In this document: in pieces, positions 31,791-35,022 of the stretch
Numbering within the stretch: position 1 is the stretch's first letter
Layout: each line of letters starts with the position of its first letter
Made by a program: the position numbers and the translations under genes
The notes under the pieces: generated by a model
The model's input: only the letters and a program-made list of their open reading frames with translations
Database searches by the model: none
What the model was told of the DNA's origin: nothing
Assembly (NCBI RefSeq): GCF_900099935.1
Contig: NZ_FNEK01000054.1
Location: 1 to 35,022, forward strand
DNA length: 35,022 nt
Reading direction: 5' to 3'
Source of the DNA: Aliiruegeria lutimaris
Lineage (GTDB): Bacteria; Pseudomonadota; Alphaproteobacteria; Rhodobacterales; Rhodobacteraceae

Positions 31791-32732
31791 GTGATCGACA
31801 GAGCGGAAAGGGAGAGCGCCATAAGTGACACGCAGCGCGGCATTCTGGCAATGATCGGAGCCTGCACAATCTGGGGGCTGTCGCCGCTCTTCTACAAGCT
31901 GCTGGCCCATGTGCCACCGCTGGAGGTGCTGAGCTATCGCACGCTCTGGCCGCTTGGCCTGTTTGGCGCGATTCTTGCCATTCAGGGGCAGCTTGGCCGA
32001 CTTCGTGCTTTTCTCGGCCGCCGCTGGCCGATTGTCGCCCTTGCTGCCATCATGATCTCGATAAACTGGGGCTTCTATATCTGGTCGATTCAGGTCGAGC
32101 GGGCGATGGAAGCCTCGCTCGGCTATTACACCTTCCCACTGGTCGCGGTGCTGATGGGGGTGGTGGTCTTCGGCGAGCGTCTAGCACTTCTGCAATGGCT
32201 GGCGGTCGGAATGGCAACGGCGGGCGTGCTGGTGTTGACCTTCGGCCTTGGCCTCGTTCCCGTTGTCGCACTGATCCTTGCGGTGACCTTCGGCTTCTAT
32301 GGTCTGATCAAGAAACGTCTGCAAAGCGGGGCGATGATTTCGGTCACGGCTGAAGTGTTGCTGCTCTCGCCCTTGGCCACCGGCTGGCTGATCTGGCTGG
32401 CAAGCAGTGGCAGTGGCGGGCCGCAGGCGACGGGTTGGGAGACGCAGCTCCTGCTCGCGCTCTCCGGTCCGATGACGGCGGGGCCGTTGATCCTGTTCTC
32501 CTATGCCACCCACCGGGTGAATCTGGCGACGGTCGGGCTCCTGCAATACCTGAACCCGACACTGCAATTCCTCTGCGCGGCGCTGGTCTTTGGCGAGCCG
32601 TTCACCCGCTGGCACGGCCTCACCTTTGCCCTGATCTGGGCGGCGCTAGCCCTCTATTCCGCTCAGGCGTTGCGGGCCGATCGCGCTGCGCGCAGGCGTG
32701 CCATCAATGCCTCCAGATCCGAGACGGTCTGA
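31791..32732 (+). CDS. rarD: RarD family EamA transporter
   Basis: A 313-residue inner-membrane protein of the drug/metabolite transporter superfamily with about ten hydrophobic segments in two EamA repeats. Typical RarD stretches are GILAMIGACTIWGLSPLFYK at the start, SYRTLWPLGLFG, SINWGFYIWSIQ and SLGYYTFPLVAVLMGVVVFGERL; the second repeat has GLLQYLNPTLQF. RarD proteins were named for chloramphenicol sensitivity; substrates are unknown. The GTG at 31791 is used as start but has no ribosome site. AAGGGAG farther in is followed at normal spacing only by an ATA codon, so the start is uncertain by a few residues. The 3' end overlaps the LOG gene by 70 bp, tail to tail. Confidence 0.88.
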   Translation: MIDRAERESAISDTQRGILAMIGACTIWGLSPLFYKLLAHVPPLEVLSYRTLWPLGLFGAILAIQGQLGRLRAFLGRRWPIVALAAIMISINWGFYIWSIQVERAMEASLGYYTFPLVAVLMGVVVFGERLALLQWLAVGMATAGVLVLTFGLGLVPVVALILAVTFGFYGLIKKRLQSGAMISVTAEVLLLSPLATGWLIWLASSGSGGPQATGWETQLLLALSGPMTAGPLILFSYATHRVNLATVGLLQYLNPTLQFLCAALVFGEPFTRWHGLTFALIWAALALYSAQALRADRAARRRAINASRSETV

Positions 32733-33229
32733 ACGAAATCGAGAATGCCGGCCTCGGCAAAGCCCTGATCCACGACATGCCGCATCAGCGCGGTGAGTGG
32801 CGCCCAGTAGCCGGCGGTATCGAAGAGCAGGATCGGCTTGTCGTGCAGGCCGAGCTGGGCCCATGTCAGCACCTCGAAAAACTCGTCGAGCGAGCCCGCA
32901 CCGCCCGGCAGCACGACAATGGCATCGGCATTCATGAACATGACCTTCTTGCGTTCATGCATCGTCTCGGTGACGATGAAGCTTGTAAGATCACGTTTGC
33001 CGACTTCGCGCTTGAACAGATGTACGGGAATGACCCCGAATGTCTCTGCGCCACCGATCTGCGCCGACCGGGCGACGCGCCCCATCAGGCCGATATCGCC
33101 CGCGCCATAGACCAGCCGCCAGCCCTCCTGGGCAATGGCCGTGCCGAGCGCTTCTGCGGCCTCGGCATAGGCCGGATCGGTCCCGTCGCGGGAGCCGCAA
33201 TAGACGCAAATGGAAAAGTTTTGTGACAT
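32663..33229 (-). CDS. LOG family protein (TIGR00730, nucleotide 5'-monophosphate phosphoribohydrolase type)
   Basis: A 188-residue Rossmann-like protein of the LOG/lysine-decarboxylase-like family, which cleaves nucleoside monophosphates, in plants and some bacteria releasing cytokinins. Landmarks are ICVYCGSRDGTDPAYAEAA, LVYGAGDIGLMGRVA, the family motif as PGGAGSLDEFFE (usual form PGGxGTxxE, here Ser for Thr) and MHERKKVMF. The length is standard. ATG 33229. It converges on rarD and their coding ends overlap by 70 bp. Whether it acts on cytokinin precursors or on general nucleotide turnover cannot be read from the sequence. Confidence 0.92.
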   Translation of the reverse strand: MSQNFSICVYCGSRDGTDPAYAEAAEALGTAIAQEGWRLVYGAGDIGLMGRVARSAQIGGAETFGVIPVHLFKREVGKRDLTSFIVTETMHERKKVMFMNADAIVVLPGGAGSLDEFFEVLTWAQLGLHDKPILLFDTAGYWAPLTALMRHVVDQGFAEAGILDFVQTVSDLEALMARLRAARSARNA

Positions 33230-33336
33230 AGCTGCAAGCCCCTGAGGTTACATCCTTTCGTTTCGTGATAGCGGGCTTGCTATTGGCACTCAACCCGCGC
33301 AGGGGAGGAGGTAGGGCTGCCTTGGGGAAGGAAGAA

Positions 33337-34920
33337 ATGTCTGTAAAGGAAACGCTTGGGCGTACAGGCGGCATCGCGGCTATGGCTGCGGCAGTTGCTG
33401 CTGCGGGCCTGGCCTATTTCCTTTATCTGGGACAAACGCCCGAAAACCCGGCGCCCGTAACGCAGTTGCCGATGGATGCAGCGCAGCCTGAAGGGCTGTC
33501 GGGATCCGGGCCTGTGCCCGCGCAGCCCGACAGCAGCGCAGCTCCTCCACCCGCGACCGCATCTTCCGGCGAGGCGACCGCCGTTCCCGAGAATGCTCCG
33601 GCCGCCGTGGCAGATGCCGATTCGGAAAAGGTGGCCACCGAAGAGAGCCCGGACGCCAAAGAGGATACCGCTGCGGATGCCCCCGCAATCGAGTTGCCGC
33701 GTTTCAGCGATATGCGGCTCGATGCCGAGGGGACGGCCGTGATTGCGGGGACAGCACCGGCTGATTTCGAGGTTCAGGTCCGGGAGGGGGAGATCGCGCT
33801 TGCGTCTGCAAAGGCGAATGCGTCGGGCGATTTTGCCATGGTTTTCTATCTGCCTCCGACCGGTGCTGCCCGCGTTCTCTATCTCGTGGCGGTTGATGAA
33901 AAGGGGCGGGAATATCGCTCCGAACAAAGCGCCATCCTGACCCCGCCGGTGGCGCCCGCCCCGGTTCCCGAGGAGGTCGAGGTAGCTGCTGCCGAGGCAA
34001 TTGCCCCCGATCAGGCACGGCTTCCGGGGGCGGCGGATGTGCCCGATGCAGAGGGCGCTTCGGCGGGCAAGGAACCGTCCGAAACGGCCGCGCGCGGGAC
34101 GGAGCAGGCGCAGGAGGAAACCGCCGAACTGCCCGCTGTTGCAGATGTGGCGAAGCCGCAAACGGCCGAAGGCGATACGGTTGCTGGCGATACGGTTGCA
34201 GCGGAGACGCCGGGCAAAGAAGCGGCCGAGACCACGGCGCAGGCACCCGACGAGCCGGCTGTCGAGCCTGCGGAAGAGACGCTGGTTGCGGAACAGCCCG
34301 AACCGGTCGGATCGGTGAGTGAAGCCACGTCCGACGCGGTGCCGACCGTCCTTCTGGCAGGCCATGAAGGTGTGGAATTGCTGCAACCCGCGACTGCCAG
34401 CATGGAGCGGCTGCTGGACCGGGTTGTCATCGACATCATCAGCTATTCCGACGATGGCAGCGTATCGCTTTCCGGGCGAGCGGCTATGTCGATGCCAAGG
34501 GCGGACCGGGTGCAGGTCTACCTGAACAACAAGCCGGTTCAGACTACGGCCATTGCGCTGGATGGCAGCTGGAAGATGCGCCTGCCGCCGGTGAAACCGG
34601 GCATCTACACCCTGCGTGTCGATCAGGTGGACGCAGCCGGCGGGGTCGTCGCGCGTTTCGAGACCCCCTTCAAGCGCGAAGATCCGATGGACCTGGCGCG
34701 GATGACACCGACCGATCTTGTGCCGGGCGGTCTGGCCGCTTCGGTCATCACCGTGCAGCCGGGCTACACGCTGTGGGGCATTGCAACGGATCGCTATGGC
34801 AGCGGTTTCGACTACGTCCAAATCTTCGAGGCCAACCGGAACCAGATCCGCGATCCGGACCTGATCTATCCGGGGCAGGTGTTCGATCTGCCTGACAAGG
34901 AAGAAGACCCGGCGGAGTGA
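33337..34920 (+). CDS. LysM domain envelope protein with Ig-like repeats
   Basis: A 527-residue protein. ATG 33337 (MSVKETLGRTGGIAAMAAAV) follows GAAGGAAG; the N-terminus has one membrane helix, so the rest is probably periplasmic. A long low-complexity Pro/Ala/Glu-rich stretch runs from ~35 to ~115 and again ~215-345, rich in AEETA-like segments. Two beta-sandwich domains resembling bacterial Ig-like repeats lie at ~120-205 (GTAVIAGTAPADFEVQVREG) and ~370-460 (VSLSGRAAMSMPRADRVQVY). The last ~50 residues are a LysM domain (VQPGYTLWGIATDRYGSGFD, YPGQVFDLP) that binds peptidoglycan. This layout is common in Rhodobacterales; its role is thought to be in the cell envelope. It stands alone, followed at once by an IS end. 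Confidence 0.88.
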   Translation: MSVKETLGRTGGIAAMAAAVAAAGLAYFLYLGQTPENPAPVTQLPMDAAQPEGLSGSGPVPAQPDSSAAPPPATASSGEATAVPENAPAAVADADSEKVATEESPDAKEDTAADAPAIELPRFSDMRLDAEGTAVIAGTAPADFEVQVREGEIALASAKANASGDFAMVFYLPPTGAARVLYLVAVDEKGREYRSEQSAILTPPVAPAPVPEEVEVAAAEAIAPDQARLPGAADVPDAEGASAGKEPSETAARGTEQAQEETAELPAVADVAKPQTAEGDTVAGDTVAAETPGKEAAETTAQAPDEPAVEPAEETLVAEQPEPVGSVSEATSDAVPTVLLAGHEGVELLQPATASMERLLDRVVIDIISYSDDGSVSLSGRAAMSMPRADRVQVYLNNKPVQTTAIALDGSWKMRLPPVKPGIYTLRVDQVDAAGGVVARFETPFKREDPMDLARMTPTDLVPGGLAASVITVQPGYTLWGIATDRYGSGFDYVQIFEANRNQIRDPDLIYPGQVFDLPDKEEDPAE

Positions 34921-34930
34921 GGGGTACCTA

Positions 34931-35022
34931 GAGCGTGTCGCGTTTAATCGGCCTCATAGCCTGCGGCTTTGAAGTAGTTGTAGCATTCTTCGTCCGAGAA
35001 GAGGTTGCAGACCTGTCCGACG
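34931..35022 (-). mobile_element. IS630-type insertion sequence, one end (runs off the window)
   Basis: A TA dinucleotide (34929-34930), the target used by IS630 elements, is followed by GAGCGTGTCGCGTTTAAT, which looks like a terminal repeat, and then by the 3' end of a transposase gene. The LysM gene stop is only 10 bp away. Only one end is visible, so completeness is unknown. Confidence 0.65.
34944..35022 (-). CDS. IS630-type transposase, C-terminal fragment (partial)
   Basis: The last 25 codons are visible on the minus strand, ending ...FSDEECYNYFKAAGYEAD and TAA at 34944-34946. The pattern ECxNYFxAAGY before the stop is characteristic of IS630-family transposases. The gene enters from the right edge of the window. 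Confidence 0.65.
   Translation of the reverse strand, partial: VGQVCNLFSDEECYNYFKAAGYEAD

Noticed and set aside
1-35022. tRNA, rRNA, riboswitch and CRISPR structures
   Set aside because: None was seen on reading; no regularly spaced repeat array and no tRNA-like cloverleaf was recognised, although a covariance-model scan was not possible.

Overview
The window is high-GC alphaproteobacterial DNA, most likely from the Rhodobacterales (Roseobacter/Paracoccus group). The evidence is family-level recognition: a heterotetrameric sarcosine oxidase operon, ccmI beside ruvX and a DUF1289 gene, a GSCFA protein, dusA, and an intergenic GGAAAGA-type repeat that I recall as common in this order. No rRNA, tRNA or CRISPR array was seen. 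An insertion sequence lies at each edge: a complete IS1182-type element at the left (both inverted repeats visible) and the tail of an IS630-type element at the right.

Left third (1-9.9 kb). The IS1182 copy abuts a LuxR-type (LAL/MalT-like) regulator that lacks its ATPase half. Downstream, on the same strand, is a compact operon: Asp/Glu/hydantoin racemase, two PotB/PotC-like permeases, a Tat-exported binding protein, a PotA-like ATPase and a DUF917 protein. The first three genes overlap by 1-4 nt. A perfect palindrome (3826-3843) lies about 60 nt before the operon and is a candidate site for the LuxR-type regulator. The gene set suggests import and processing of a small nitrogenous compound, possibly hydantoin- or thiohydantoin-like; the substrate is not shown by the sequence.

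Middle (about 10.4-18.6 kb). This is an integrated element. Its tyrosine recombinase sits directly against the 5' end of dusA, a known integration site. Reading leftwards on the minus strand it carries the integrase, a gene with a possible C-terminal HTH, an excisionase-like HTH protein with a palindrome at its start, an HNH-AP2 nuclease, a hypothetical protein, a 28-codon ORF, a primase-like protein and a RecA-like helicase/ATPase overlapping it by about 145 nt. Between the ATPase and the next gene is a gene-free stretch with four ACTGGTAC repeats inside a 17-bp inverted repeat, a strong candidate replication origin. Beyond it is an AT-richer cargo gene for an exported coiled-coil protein with a TolA/TonB-like C-terminus, then two coupled unknown genes. 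No capsid, tail or conjugation genes were seen, so a phage satellite or small integrative replicon fits best. The left boundary was not found.

Right half (18.6-35 kb). This is ordinary chromosome: dusA; DUF1289, ruvX and ccmI on the minus strand; the sarcosine oxidase operon soxB-(TfoX-like)-soxD-soxA-soxG; a pair of TPR proteins (serine-hydrolase-like and GSCFA); an Fe/Mn superoxide dismutase with a clear terminator; rarD, overlapping tail-to-tail with a LOG-family gene; and a LysM envelope protein followed by the IS630 end.
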